Below, piece after piece: positions 18,555 through 28,164 of a DNA stretch of 64,000 nucleotides. Origin of the DNA: Bacteroidota bacterium (GTDB taxonomy: Bacteria; Bacteroidota; Ignavibacteria; SZUA-365); assembly GCA_029907355.1 (NCBI GenBank), contig JARYLZ010000003.1, forward strand, positions 1 to 64,000. The letters are read 5' to 3'. A model generated the notes under the pieces. That model worked only from the letters and a program-made list of their open reading frames with translations, was not told the DNA's origin and searched no databases. The stretch's first letter is position 1, and the number at the start of each line of letters is the position of its first letter. A program made the translations under genes and the position numbers.

Positions 18555-20633
18555 TCATGTCATCGCGCGCGGCGGTGCGGGATCCTCCGGATTGCCCGCG
18601 CTCTTCTTCGATGTCGGGATGAGCGTGAGGATGACGCCCACGAGGAGAAACACGATCAATGCCGGCAGGAATTGCACCATGGTCCCGGTCTGCACGAAGA
18701 TCGCGTAGTTCTTGTACGGGATCTCGACGACGTTGAAGAAAGCGAAGAGCAAACCGATCAACGCTTCACCCGCGATCAAGCCGGCGGCAAGCAGCGTACC
18801 GACGTTTTCGACGCGCGCCGTCTGCGCCTCGTTGAATTTCCGCTTCTCGACGATCTTGTCCATGATGCCGCGGATGATGCCGCCGATGAAGATGGCGAAC
18901 GACGTTTCCAGCGGCAGGTACATGCCGACGCAGACGAGCATGGGGCTCTTGACGCGAAGAAGGATGAAACCGATCGCCATGAGAATGCCGACGATGATCA
19001 GCGGCCATGCCATGTCGCCCCCGACGATGCCGCTCGCGAGAATGGCCATCAACGAAGCCTGGGGGGCTGGGTAGGTCTTTCCTCCCAAGCCGGTGCCTCC
19101 GACGTTGATATCCCCCTGGTGGAGGATCCAGAGCGGAAGGTACATGACGGCCGCCGCGATGAATACGCCGAAGAAATCCCCGACCTGCATTTTCCAGGGC
19201 GTCCCGCCGAGAATGTAACCGACTTTCAGGTCCTGAAGCATCTCGCCCGCTACGGCTGCTGCGACGCAGATGACGGCTGCCACGCCGAGGACGGCAGCGA
19301 CTCCCGCCGTGCCCTTGACGCCGAGGATCACCATGAGAATGGCGGCGACGATGAGCGTAGAAATCGTCAAACCGCTGATGGGGTTGTTGCTCGAGCCGAT
19401 GAGACCGACGAGGTACCCCGAAACGGCGGCGAAGAAGAATCCGGCGATCACCATCACGATGGTGGCGGTGAGTGCAGCGACCACGTCGCCCTTGCTGAAG
19501 AAGAGGTAAATGAAGAACGTGGCGACGGCCGCGACGGCAATGCCGATGAAGACGCCCGCGAAGGGGAGGTCTTTCTCCGTGCGGTCCTCGGCGACCGCGC
19601 CGCCGCCCGCAGCGCGCCGGACATCGCGCACTGCCCTGCCGAGTCCTGCTCCAAGGCTCTTGCGCATGCGCCACAGCGTGAATACGGCGCTCATGAGCAT
19701 CCCGCCGATCGCGATGGGACGCACGATGGATTTCCACACGTAGATGGCCATCTCGGACATCGATTTATCGCTGACCGCCGCCGCTCCTCCCGCCAGGAGG
19801 CTGGCTTCGATGCTGGGGCCGAGGAAGAAGAGGAGAAGCGGAACGAAGAGACCCCATGCCAGAAGCCCTCCCGTAAAGTTGAGGGCGGCGAGCTGAGGCC
19901 CGATGATGAAACCGACGCCCATGTAAGCGGGGGACACGCCTGGTGTGGAAATCAATGCGCCGCCGCCGGTCTCTACCTTGACCTTCCCGAGTGTAATCGT
20001 CTTTTTCGCAAAGGAAACGAAGGCTTCTCCCGCAGAAGCGAAGAGCTGGAATTCCTTGAAGAATTGGATCGCCGCGCCGATCCCCATGGCCGAAAAGAGG
20101 TACTTTGCGCCGCTGCCCCCACTGCGGCCCGCTTTGTGGATCTCGGCCGCCGCGACGGACTCGGGGTAAGGGAGCTCCCTGTCTTCGACCATCACCCGGC
20201 GGAGAATCGTGACGAAGAGGATCCCGATAAACCCGCCGACGAGCATGATGACGCTCGCGAGGAGGTAGTTTTCGAAGGTCAGGAACGTATTTCCCCACAG
20301 AGGGATACCGTTCTCGTCCTTGGCGATGAAAAAGGCGGGGATGGTGAATATCGCACCGGCCGCGATGGATTCCCCGATCGACCCGACGGTACGGGTGATG
20401 TTCTCCTCGAGGATGGAACCACGGAAAAGGCGCAGCGCCGCCATACCGATCACGGCGGCCGGGTACGTGGCCGCGATGGTCATACCGGCTTTCAAGCCGA
20501 GGTATGCGTTCGCGGCACCCAGCACCACCGAGAGGACAAGGCCGATGAGAATGGCCTTGAGCGTGAACTCCTTCATTTCCATGCTGGGAGGGACGTATGG
20601 AACATGTTTCGCTTCTGCCATACACGACTCCAT
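18555..20633 (-). CDS. OPT family oligopeptide transporter
   Basis: EFTLKAILIGLVLSVVLGAANAYLGLKAGMTIAATYPAAVIGMAALR, GGTPWKMQVGDFFG, many TM helices. Confidence 0.92.
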   Translation of the reverse strand: MESCMAEAKHVPYVPPSMEMKEFTLKAILIGLVLSVVLGAANAYLGLKAGMTIAATYPAAVIGMAALRLFRGSILEENITRTVGSIGESIAAGAIFTIPAFFIAKDENGIPLWGNTFLTFENYLLASVIMLVGGFIGILFVTILRRVMVEDRELPYPESVAAAEIHKAGRSGGSGAKYLFSAMGIGAAIQFFKEFQLFASAGEAFVSFAKKTITLGKVKVETGGGALISTPGVSPAYMGVGFIIGPQLAALNFTGGLLAWGLFVPLLLFFLGPSIEASLLAGGAAAVSDKSMSEMAIYVWKSIVRPIAIGGMLMSAVFTLWRMRKSLGAGLGRAVRDVRRAAGGGAVAEDRTEKDLPFAGVFIGIAVAAVATFFIYLFFSKGDVVAALTATIVMVIAGFFFAAVSGYLVGLIGSSNNPISGLTISTLIVAAILMVILGVKGTAGVAAVLGVAAVICVAAAVAGEMLQDLKVGYILGGTPWKMQVGDFFGVFIAAAVMYLPLWILHQGDINVGGTGLGGKTYPAPQASLMAILASGIVGGDMAWPLIIVGILMAIGFILLRVKSPMLVCVGMYLPLETSFAIFIGGIIRGIMDKIVEKRKFNEAQTARVENVGTLLAAGLIAGEALIGLLFAFFNVVEIPYKNYAIFVQTGTMVQFLPALIVFLLVGVILTLIPTSKKSAGNPEDPAPPRAMT

Positions 20634-20849
20634 CTTGATGCGGTTGAATGAGGAAGAGAAAAGAACAGGCGAGTAGCGATGCGATGTTTCCCCTTCACAA
20701 GGCAGGAAAACATTCGCGGGAACGGCGGAAAATAGGCAGGCTTACCGCCAAACACAAGGCGAAGCGACCCTCGGCCCTCGATGCCCGAAGTGCAGCGCCT
20801 TTGGTATTCGTGATGGCGCCCCCTTTCACACGGTTCGTCCGCATCACGC

Positions 20850-21506
20850 TCAGCGGGGAGGTGACGGAACGGAGCCGTCCGGACGAACGGGTTCATCGGT
20901 CCGGATCTCTCCCTCCACCGGTTTCGCGGGGTCTTCCGGTGGGACTGGCGGTTGATGGGGTTCCTCCGGGGGTTGCAATTCGGGTGGGGGCGGTGCAACG
21001 AGTTTCTGCCCACGGATGATGGCGAGCAAATCGGCTTCGAGCGTGAGGACGGGCTTTTCGACGATACGACCGATCTCCTCTCCGCCGCGGCGGATGATGA
21101 ACGTCGGGACGCGGGTGACCCCGAATTTTTCCGCTTCTCCGCCCGGTGAGCGTTTCTCTCGGTCGACCCCGATCATGCGCATCTTGTGCGGGTCAAACCC
21201 CTTGATACGCTGGAGAACGGCAAGCATCCGCGGGACATCCCGCTTGCTATCGTCACACCAGGTCCCGAGAATGCAGATGATATCGACATCGGGCGGCATC
21301 TCCTGGTTCAAAAAATCGATGACCACGCCGGAGAGCTGTGCCTGGGTGAATTCAGGGCCGAACCAGCCGGGAAGGTCCAAGAGATCCTCGACCTTCAAGG
21401 GACCCACGAGGACCACCTCGCCGGTTGTTTCCTGTGCAAGGCTTATCGCTCGCACCCAGAGGGTCAATCCCAATATCCCCAAGAAAAGCATCGGTGTTTT
21501 CATCAT
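20850..21506 (-). CDS. Exported thioredoxin-like protein with CxxS motif and Pro-rich tail
   Basis: Start ATGATG overlaps the nadK stop. Hydrophobic N-terminus, IICILGTWCDDSKRDVPRML, FGVTRVPTFIIRRGGEEIGRI. Confidence 0.75.
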   Translation of the reverse strand: MMKTPMLFLGILGLTLWVRAISLAQETTGEVVLVGPLKVEDLLDLPGWFGPEFTQAQLSGVVIDFLNQEMPPDVDIICILGTWCDDSKRDVPRMLAVLQRIKGFDPHKMRMIGVDREKRSPGGEAEKFGVTRVPTFIIRRGGEEIGRIVEKPVLTLEADLLAIIRGQKLVAPPPPELQPPEEPHQPPVPPEDPAKPVEGEIRTDEPVRPDGSVPSPPR

Positions 21507-22459
21507 GGCTTGCACCCTTTCACGGATGGAGTATCGTCTTCGAGCTGGAAGGTATCCGGGAACCGCCTGTCTTGACCCCAAGCGAGTTTTTTCCGGAGCA
21601 TTTCGAAATACTTCCAGCCGACACCTTTGATGAGCCGGACAGGACGCGCTCCGCGTCGGACCGTCAAGACGACATCGGTTGCGCCCATCACGATCCCCTC
21701 CCCATCGGCGTTCACCATGACGGCGCCCGCTTCCGCGAACGCGTGAAGCCGGACTCTGCTCCCGCCCGGGATGATGATCGGTCTCGCCGTCAACGCATGC
21801 GCGGCGATGGGGCTCAAAATGATGACATCGCTGGAGGGGACGACGACAGGGCCGCCCGTCGCAAGGCTGTAAGCGGTCGACCCCGTCGGCGTCGAGACGA
21901 TGAAACCGTCGGCGAGGAATGTCGCGAGGAACTCGTCGTCCACAAACGCTTCGATGCGGATGACCCGCGAGGTGCCGGTTTTATTGACAACGATATCGTT
22001 CAATGCATGACAGGTGCACCGCTTGCCGACCGTGCCGCTGAGTGTCATCCGCTTCTCGATGCGATACTCGCCGCGGAGAACCGCATCGACAGCGGGGACG
22101 GCTTCCTCCGCGTCGATATCGGCGAGAAAACCGAGCTTTCCGAGATTGATCCCGAGCACAGGCGTCCCGTACGGGAGCACCTCCCGCGCCGCGGCGAGCA
22201 TGGAGCCGTCCCCTCCGATGGCAACGACGAAGCGGCTTCGGCGCGCGATCTCGCTCGGCGTGGCCGTGGTGAGACCCGATGCCGTTCCCTTTCCCGTGGT
22301 GCGAATCATGCCCGCTGTGTCCGTGGGGACGAGGACCGGCACACCCTTCCGCCTCAGGAACTGTGCGAGGGAGAGAATCACCGCCCCCGTACCCGGCTTG
22401 CCGCTGTGCGGGAAAATACCGACGGGTTTGCTGTTCCGCTTCGATCCGCCCTGCTGCAT
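21503..22459 (-). CDS. nadK: NAD kinase
   Basis: VVAIGGDGSMLAAAR, GINLGKLGFLAD, NDIVV, STPTGSTAYSLATGGPVV. Confidence 0.95.
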   Translation of the reverse strand: MQQGGSKRNSKPVGIFPHSGKPGTGAVILSLAQFLRRKGVPVLVPTDTAGMIRTTGKGTASGLTTATPSEIARRSRFVVAIGGDGSMLAAAREVLPYGTPVLGINLGKLGFLADIDAEEAVPAVDAVLRGEYRIEKRMTLSGTVGKRCTCHALNDIVVNKTGTSRVIRIEAFVDDEFLATFLADGFIVSTPTGSTAYSLATGGPVVVPSSDVIILSPIAAHALTARPIIIPGGSRVRLHAFAEAGAVMVNADGEGIVMGATDVVLTVRRGARPVRLIKGVGWKYFEMLRKKLAWGQDRRFPDTFQLEDDTPSVKGCKP

Positions 22460-22489
22460 CGATTCCGCCTTCGCTCCGCTCGATCGCCG

Positions 22490-22765
22490 TTACGTGACGG
22501 CTGCCGTGTCGTGTACCATCATCACCCGCTCGATCTCCGGAAATTCCAGTGTGAGCATCGCCTGCACGCCGGCCTGCAGTGTCATGATATTGAGGGGGCA
22601 TGTCGAACACGAACCGAGGAAACGGATATACAGGTGTCCGTCTTCGCGGACGAACCGGACGAACTCGACATCGCCGCCGTCCTTGTTGAGAACGGTTCGG
22701 ATGGGTGCGAGCGCTTCCCGCATACGCTGCTCGATGTTTTTGTCCCCTTCGTTCATCCTGGTCAT
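22490..22765 (-). CDS. NifU C-terminal domain Fe-S scaffold protein
   Basis: IRTVLNKDGGDVEFV..LGSCSTCPLNIMTLQAGV (CxxC). Confidence 0.9.
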   Translation of the reverse strand: MTRMNEGDKNIEQRMREALAPIRTVLNKDGGDVEFVRFVREDGHLYIRFLGSCSTCPLNIMTLQAGVQAMLTLEFPEIERVMMVHDTAAVT

Positions 22766-22779
22766 TCCTTCATCACGGC

Positions 22780-23892
22780 TCAGGATTCCGGTTTCAAGGA
22801 TACATCGATATCCTGCACCGGCGCTGTGAGGGCGTTGAACGCAATGCGGCCGGCCATACTCCGGGCCGTTGCGAGAAATGTTTCCGCCAGGAAAGACTCC
22901 GGTTCGAGATCGACGAGCGGGATACCGCGGTCGCAGGCCTCGCGGAGGCGCGTCGCGAGGGGGAGAGCGCCGAGGAAGGGCACATCCATTTCCTCCGCCG
23001 CCGCTTTCCCGCCGCCGTTCCCGAAAATGTCATCGCGCGCACCGCAGTGGGGACAGACGTAATAACTCATGTTCTCGATCAACCCCAGGATGGGGACGGA
23101 AACACGCTCGAACATCCGGCTGCCTTTCCTCGCGTCCGCGAGCGAAACATCCTGCGGAGTCGTGACGATGACGGCACCGCTCAACGGGAGCGTCTGCGCC
23201 AACGTCAATGGGATGTCGCCTGTCCCCGGCGGCAAATCGAAGATCAGGTAATCCAGTTCCCCCCAGTTCACTTCTGTCATGAGTTGTTTCAGCGCGTTGC
23301 TGGCCATAGGCCCGCGCCAGATCAGGGCCGAGTCGCGCTCGATGAGGAACCCGATCGACATGACATGCACGCCGTGCCGTTCGATCGGGAGAAGGCGCAC
23401 CTTCCCATTGTCCGAATATGCCGGGGGTGCCTCGTCGATCCCGAGCATGAGCGGTATGTTCGGCCCGTAGATATCCGCGTCGAGCAGACCGACGCGTGCG
23501 CCTTCGCGCGCAAGCGCCGCTGCGATATTCACGGCGACCGTGGATTTCCCGACTCCGCCTTTCCCGCTCGCCACCGCCACGGTGTTCTTCACCCCGGGGA
23601 GAACGGATTGCTTGTCCCCTCCCGTGCGCGGGATGTCCGTAACGGCGGAAATCTCAACATCCTCGATGCCCGGTATACCCTTCCGGATCGCCTCCTGCAC
23701 CTTTCGGATGAATGCTTCACGGAAACCGCGCGAAGGCATGGGGAAGGCAAGCGTCAAAGAAACGCTCGATTCACGAAATACAATGTCCCGAATCATATGC
23801 GCGGTGACGACATCCGTCCCCACGTATGGGATGGGAATGTCACGGAGCGCATCGTGGATCCCCTTCTCATTCCACGAGGGGTTTTCACTCAT
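22780..23892 (-). CDS. mrp: Mrp/NBP35-type P-loop ATPase (Fe-S carrier)
   Basis: VASGKGGVGKSTVAVNIAAALA, LLDADIYGPNIPLMLG, LIENMSYYVCPHCG. Confidence 0.94.
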   Translation of the reverse strand: MSENPSWNEKGIHDALRDIPIPYVGTDVVTAHMIRDIVFRESSVSLTLAFPMPSRGFREAFIRKVQEAIRKGIPGIEDVEISAVTDIPRTGGDKQSVLPGVKNTVAVASGKGGVGKSTVAVNIAAALAREGARVGLLDADIYGPNIPLMLGIDEAPPAYSDNGKVRLLPIERHGVHVMSIGFLIERDSALIWRGPMASNALKQLMTEVNWGELDYLIFDLPPGTGDIPLTLAQTLPLSGAVIVTTPQDVSLADARKGSRMFERVSVPILGLIENMSYYVCPHCGARDDIFGNGGGKAAAEEMDVPFLGALPLATRLREACDRGIPLVDLEPESFLAETFLATARSMAGRIAFNALTAPVQDIDVSLKPES

Positions 23893-24268
23893 TCACGTGT
23901 TCCTTGGTTTTTCAGGTGATGATCAGCGTTCATTCTCATTTTCCATTCATATTCTTGAAAAAAGAACATATCCATGGAGGGGCTCAAATCCAAGGGAAAA
24001 AGCCGGCCTTCGTTGCGGGAGCGGGGGAGAAACGACATGAGGAATCCGAGGCAGATGTCGACGAGTCCGCAGCGCTTCTCGTTCACAGGCGGCACACCCC
24101 GATTGTCCGCGAAGGCACAATCAGCGAAACCACGGGCACATATCTCCTCGGGAAGACCTCGTTTGTCATAGGCTCCTGTTCGGGTATTGCAGAAAGGGAA
24201 CGCGTTTCCTCCCGATCACCGAAAGATGTGTATATTTACCCGTCTTGTTTTCTTCCGTCGATCATTCC

Positions 24269-25072
24269 ATGCGCGCTCCCTTGCTCCACCAATCGCGTAC
24301 ACTTGTGACGGGGGCTTCGTCGGGGATCGGATGGGCGACGGCACGATTATTCGCCGAACACGGTAGCGACGTGGTGTTGCTTGCACGTCGGGGGGACAGA
24401 CTCGACGCGCTCGCGAAGGAAATCCGTGCCTCCACCGGCGTCACGGTGGACGTTCTCCGAGCCGATGTCGCAGACGTCGCGGAAACGCATGCAGCCCTCG
24501 CCGCGTATTGCGAAGGGCGCCCCATCGATATCGCGGTGATCAACGCCGGCATCGGCTCCTACGGGCCTTTCCATGACACATCGTGGACAGAGGCGAACAC
24601 GATCCTCAGGACGAATATCGACGGCGCTTTGACGGCGGCTCATGCCGTCTTGACCGGTATGTTACGGCGGGAACACGGTTCCATCGTGTTCATTTCGTCG
24701 GTGCTGGGGAAACGAGCACTCCCATGGAACAGCGTCTATTGCGCTTCCAAATTCGCCCTGCAGGGGTTTGCGGACGCCTTGCGCCTCGAACTCCGGCACG
24801 CGAACATCCATGTCGGCATCGTATGCCCGGGGCGAACAGATACGGAATTTTTCACGCGCATCCCCGACCCTTCCGCGCACGCGAAGCGCCGCTTCGTTCC
24901 CGTGGCGACACCGGAGCGCGTTGCGCGCGCCGTTCTTCGCTGCGTCCGCACGCGGAAACGCGAAATCACGGTCGGGGTCATGAACGCCCTCTACACGACG
25001 ATTGGATACCATTTCCCACGGCTTTCCGATTTCCTCATCTCGATCGCGATGCAGCCCCATGACGGATTTTAA
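24269..25072 (+). CDS. Short-chain dehydrogenase/reductase
   Basis: TLVTGASSGIGWATARLF, NAGIGSYGPF, YCASKFALQGF. Confidence 0.92.
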   Translation: MRAPLLHQSRTLVTGASSGIGWATARLFAEHGSDVVLLARRGDRLDALAKEIRASTGVTVDVLRADVADVAETHAALAAYCEGRPIDIAVINAGIGSYGPFHDTSWTEANTILRTNIDGALTAAHAVLTGMLRREHGSIVFISSVLGKRALPWNSVYCASKFALQGFADALRLELRHANIHVGIVCPGRTDTEFFTRIPDPSAHAKRRFVPVATPERVARAVLRCVRTRKREITVGVMNALYTTIGYHFPRLSDFLISIAMQPHDGF

Positions 25073-25769
25073 CACGCGGAGTTACCTGCGCCTCGTCCTC
25101 TTCGATATCGACGGCACGCTCATCACGACGAACGGCATGGCGAAACGAACGTTCGCCGATGCCCTGGAGCAGGTGTTCGGGCATCCCACCCCTGCACGGA
25201 CATACGATTTCTCGGGACGAACGGACATACAGATCTACCGGGAGATCATGAAGGCGGCCGGCGCCGACGACGAAGCCATCGAACGGAAACAGGACGAGGC
25301 GCTCACGACGTTCCTCGATCTCCTCGAGCGACGCATCACTCCCGAGTCGATCACGGTACACCCCGGCATCCGCGAACTCCTCGACGCTCTATCCGAGGAA
25401 TCCATCGTCACGCTGGGACTGTTGACCGGCAACATGCTCCGCGGCGCACGCATCAAGCTCTCCCCTCCCGATCTCATGCGATATTTCTCCTTCGGGGCGT
25501 TCGGGAGCGATGCATACCACCGGCACGAACTCCCCTCGATCGCCGTCGAGCGCGCCTATCACCGGACCGGTTATGTCTTCCGTGAGAAGGAAATCGTCGT
25601 CATCGGGGACACGCCGCACGACATCGAGTGCGGGCGCCACTTGAACGTCCGGACCATCGCCGTCGCGACGGGGGGCAGCAGGAGGGAGAAACTGGCGGAA
25701 CACGGGCCGGATTTCCTCTTCGATGACCTCAGCGACACCAACGCCGTTGTGGATGCCATCATCCGGTAA
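25059..25769 (+). CDS. HAD-superfamily hydrolase
   Basis: LVLFDIDGTLI, LGLLTGNM, VVIGDTPHDIECGRHLNV. Confidence 0.92.
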   Translation: MTDFNTRSYLRLVLFDIDGTLITTNGMAKRTFADALEQVFGHPTPARTYDFSGRTDIQIYREIMKAAGADDEAIERKQDEALTTFLDLLERRITPESITVHPGIRELLDALSEESIVTLGLLTGNMLRGARIKLSPPDLMRYFSFGAFGSDAYHRHELPSIAVERAYHRTGYVFREKEIVVIGDTPHDIECGRHLNVRTIAVATGGSRREKLAEHGPDFLFDDLSDTNAVVDAIIR

Positions 25770-25779
25770 CGGGCATGAT

Positions 25780-27852
25780 ATGGACCGCATGCGCGTCGCT
25801 GTGTCGCTCCTTCGCCGTTCGGGTTTTCTCTCCCTCGCGATCGCCGTCCTCGCTCCGACGTTCATACCGGCCCAAGGACAGATTCGCCTCCCCTGGAGAT
25901 CGTCGACCTGGGAAGACTCGTTCGTGTCCTTTCGCCCTTCCCTGTACCGTCTCGGTGTCAACACGAGCTACGACCCCGCCGCTGGGGACATCCTGTTGAC
26001 CCCGTCGGCTCCTGCGCAGTCCGGCAGGCTGTACCTCCATCGTCCCCTCTTCTTCGACTTCGCCGATATCACGTTTACCGCATATCTCGGCATTCGCACG
26101 TCCGCCGTCCGAGGCGGTGCGGACGGCATCGTCTTCGCACTCTCACGGCTCGTCGATTACGTCCCGACGGGTGGAGGGTCCCTCGATTTCGACGGCTGCC
26201 TCGGTTACGGAATCGAATTCGACACGTACGAGAACGGGGAGAGGAACGACCCCTGGGAGGAACACATCGCGGTCATTTCCCAGAACACGTCGACCCATCT
26301 CCGCGCGGAACGCATGCTGCCGGGGGAGTTGAAGAGCGGGACGAAACACGATATCCGCATCAGTTTCGCACTCGGTGCCGTGAGGGTTTTCCTCGACGGC
26401 ACCGAACGCTTGACGTATACCATCCCCGCCTACGCACCATTCCTCGGATATGCCGGCTTCACCGCTTCGACAGGCGCCTCATTCAACGAGCACCGCATCG
26501 ACGATATCGTCGTTTCCCAACCCACGCGAACGGCATCGGATCTGGGGTTGTATTCCGCTTGCGATACCGTCCGCTGGAACGGTATAGCCGTTGTTATGAA
26601 CAATCATCCATCCGGCCTGCCGCTGTCGCTCGTCCGACTCCAGATGACCGAACTCGACGGCACGGGTGAGTTCGTCGTTCCCGCCGATCCCTTCCCCGCG
26701 CTTCTCGCCCTTGGCGACAGTATCGTCTTCCCCCTCCGCTTCACGGGTACCGGCGAACGACTACGGCGGGCGGTAGTGAGAATCGAGGCTTCGAACGGCG
26801 AAGCGATCGAGGACACACTCGCTATCGAACTGGCTCTGCCCCGTGTCGCATGGGGAGCAGGGCGAATCGATTTCCCCACGACCCCGCTCGGCCGATTCTC
26901 CGATCGGAGTGTCGTACTGCGGAACACCGGCCGTATCCCCGCAGTCATTTCCGCCTCGTGTTCGCCCTCCGTGTTCTCGATCATCTCCCCTACAGTATTT
27001 CCGCGCACCATCGTCCCAGGGGATAGTCTCGCCTTTACGATCCGTTTCCTTCCCGTCTCTGCGGGATTGTTTTCGGGCATATTGTCCGTCATGACGTGCG
27101 CGGGGACGACGGAGATCCCGTTGACCGGCGAAGGTCGCGCATCCGCGCTCGAGGTCCGTTTCCTGCCGCCTCCTCTGATGCTGAACCCGGGCGGAGTGGG
27201 GACGATCTCGGCGGTCCTTTCCACCGACCCCGGTACCGCCGCCCTGACAGGTCTCGATGCCGTTCTCCGTTATGATCCTTCCGTCGCGCGCTTCCGGTAT
27301 GCGACATGCGACAGCACCGGCTGGCCCGGCGGCACACGACTGACGGCACTCGAGACTTCCCCGGGAACCGTGTCCATCGAAATCCGATCACCCGCGGGTA
27401 CCGTACCGGAAGGAAATCTCTTCCACATGGTCTTCGCGTGTGCGCGGCAGGACACGGGATGCACGGCGGTACTCTGGGACACCCTGGTCTGGAATCCCCT
27501 GACCACCCCCGGCGACCCTCAGGCGCGCGGCGTGAGCGGGCGCATCTGCGTCAACCCCTCATGCCGTATCCCGGAGGGGCTGATGCGGAGACAGGCGCGG
27601 AAGCTCTCCGCCTACCCGAACCCATCCCGCTCAGGCATGACGATCACCGTCGCCCTGCCGGAGGAGAGATTCGCACGGCTGGAGATCCGCGACCAGCTGG
27701 GGACCATCGTCCACGTACCGTTCCAAGGCGTCATGAAGAGCGGGTCGTTCCCGGTCTTCACTGGCGACGACGGTATTTCTTCCGGGGTGTTCTTCCTCGT
27801 GCTCTCGACGGGTGACGAAACGGAAGTTCTCCCTCTCGTCATCCTACGGTAA
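25780..27852 (+). CDS. Secreted T9SS-sorted protein with L-type lectin-like, choice-of-anchor-like and cohesin-like regions
   Basis: GGADGIVFALSRL...YGIEFDTYENGERND (legume-lectin-like), DFP.TPLG..SDRSVVLRNTG (Ig-like), C-terminal LSAYPNPSRSGMTITVALP...GVFFLVLSTGDETEVLPLVILR. Confidence 0.75.
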   Translation: MDRMRVAVSLLRRSGFLSLAIAVLAPTFIPAQGQIRLPWRSSTWEDSFVSFRPSLYRLGVNTSYDPAAGDILLTPSAPAQSGRLYLHRPLFFDFADITFTAYLGIRTSAVRGGADGIVFALSRLVDYVPTGGGSLDFDGCLGYGIEFDTYENGERNDPWEEHIAVISQNTSTHLRAERMLPGELKSGTKHDIRISFALGAVRVFLDGTERLTYTIPAYAPFLGYAGFTASTGASFNEHRIDDIVVSQPTRTASDLGLYSACDTVRWNGIAVVMNNHPSGLPLSLVRLQMTELDGTGEFVVPADPFPALLALGDSIVFPLRFTGTGERLRRAVVRIEASNGEAIEDTLAIELALPRVAWGAGRIDFPTTPLGRFSDRSVVLRNTGRIPAVISASCSPSVFSIISPTVFPRTIVPGDSLAFTIRFLPVSAGLFSGILSVMTCAGTTEIPLTGEGRASALEVRFLPPPLMLNPGGVGTISAVLSTDPGTAALTGLDAVLRYDPSVARFRYATCDSTGWPGGTRLTALETSPGTVSIEIRSPAGTVPEGNLFHMVFACARQDTGCTAVLWDTLVWNPLTTPGDPQARGVSGRICVNPSCRIPEGLMRRQARKLSAYPNPSRSGMTITVALPEERFARLEIRDQLGTIVHVPFQGVMKSGSFPVFTGDDGISSGVFFLVLSTGDETEVLPLVILR

Positions 27853-28164
27853 TCCTATTCCCGGCTTAGACTCCCGAACAATGGCAGCAGCCGGGTGATC
27901 GGCACCTTCCCGTTCTCCGCGACTGCGGTACGGCACCATCCGGAGAGAAAATGGGTATGCGCTTTCGGAGATTTCCCCATCGATAGCGGGAAGAAGAAAC
28001 TCCCCTCTTCCACCGGACGTCTAAGCGAACGGGCGGCACTCACCGACAAGGTCCATTCCGGCTCTCGCAACCTGCACGCTCGCAGGCCGTGGTGAATGCC
28101 CCCGCTTCATTGCATCGAAGGGGGACCCACCTCACCCGACCGATTCGAGTGGGTGTGAATCCCT

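Noticed and set aside
18084-20651. 855-aa plus-strand ORF antisense to the OPT gene
   Set aside because: Asp/Glu/His/Arg-rich shadow translation typical of the antisense of a GC-rich membrane-protein gene; no motifs.
27853-28164. Short ORFs in the convergent intergenic region between the two T9SS genes
   Set aside because: Both strands give only low-quality reading frames without an RBS or motifs.
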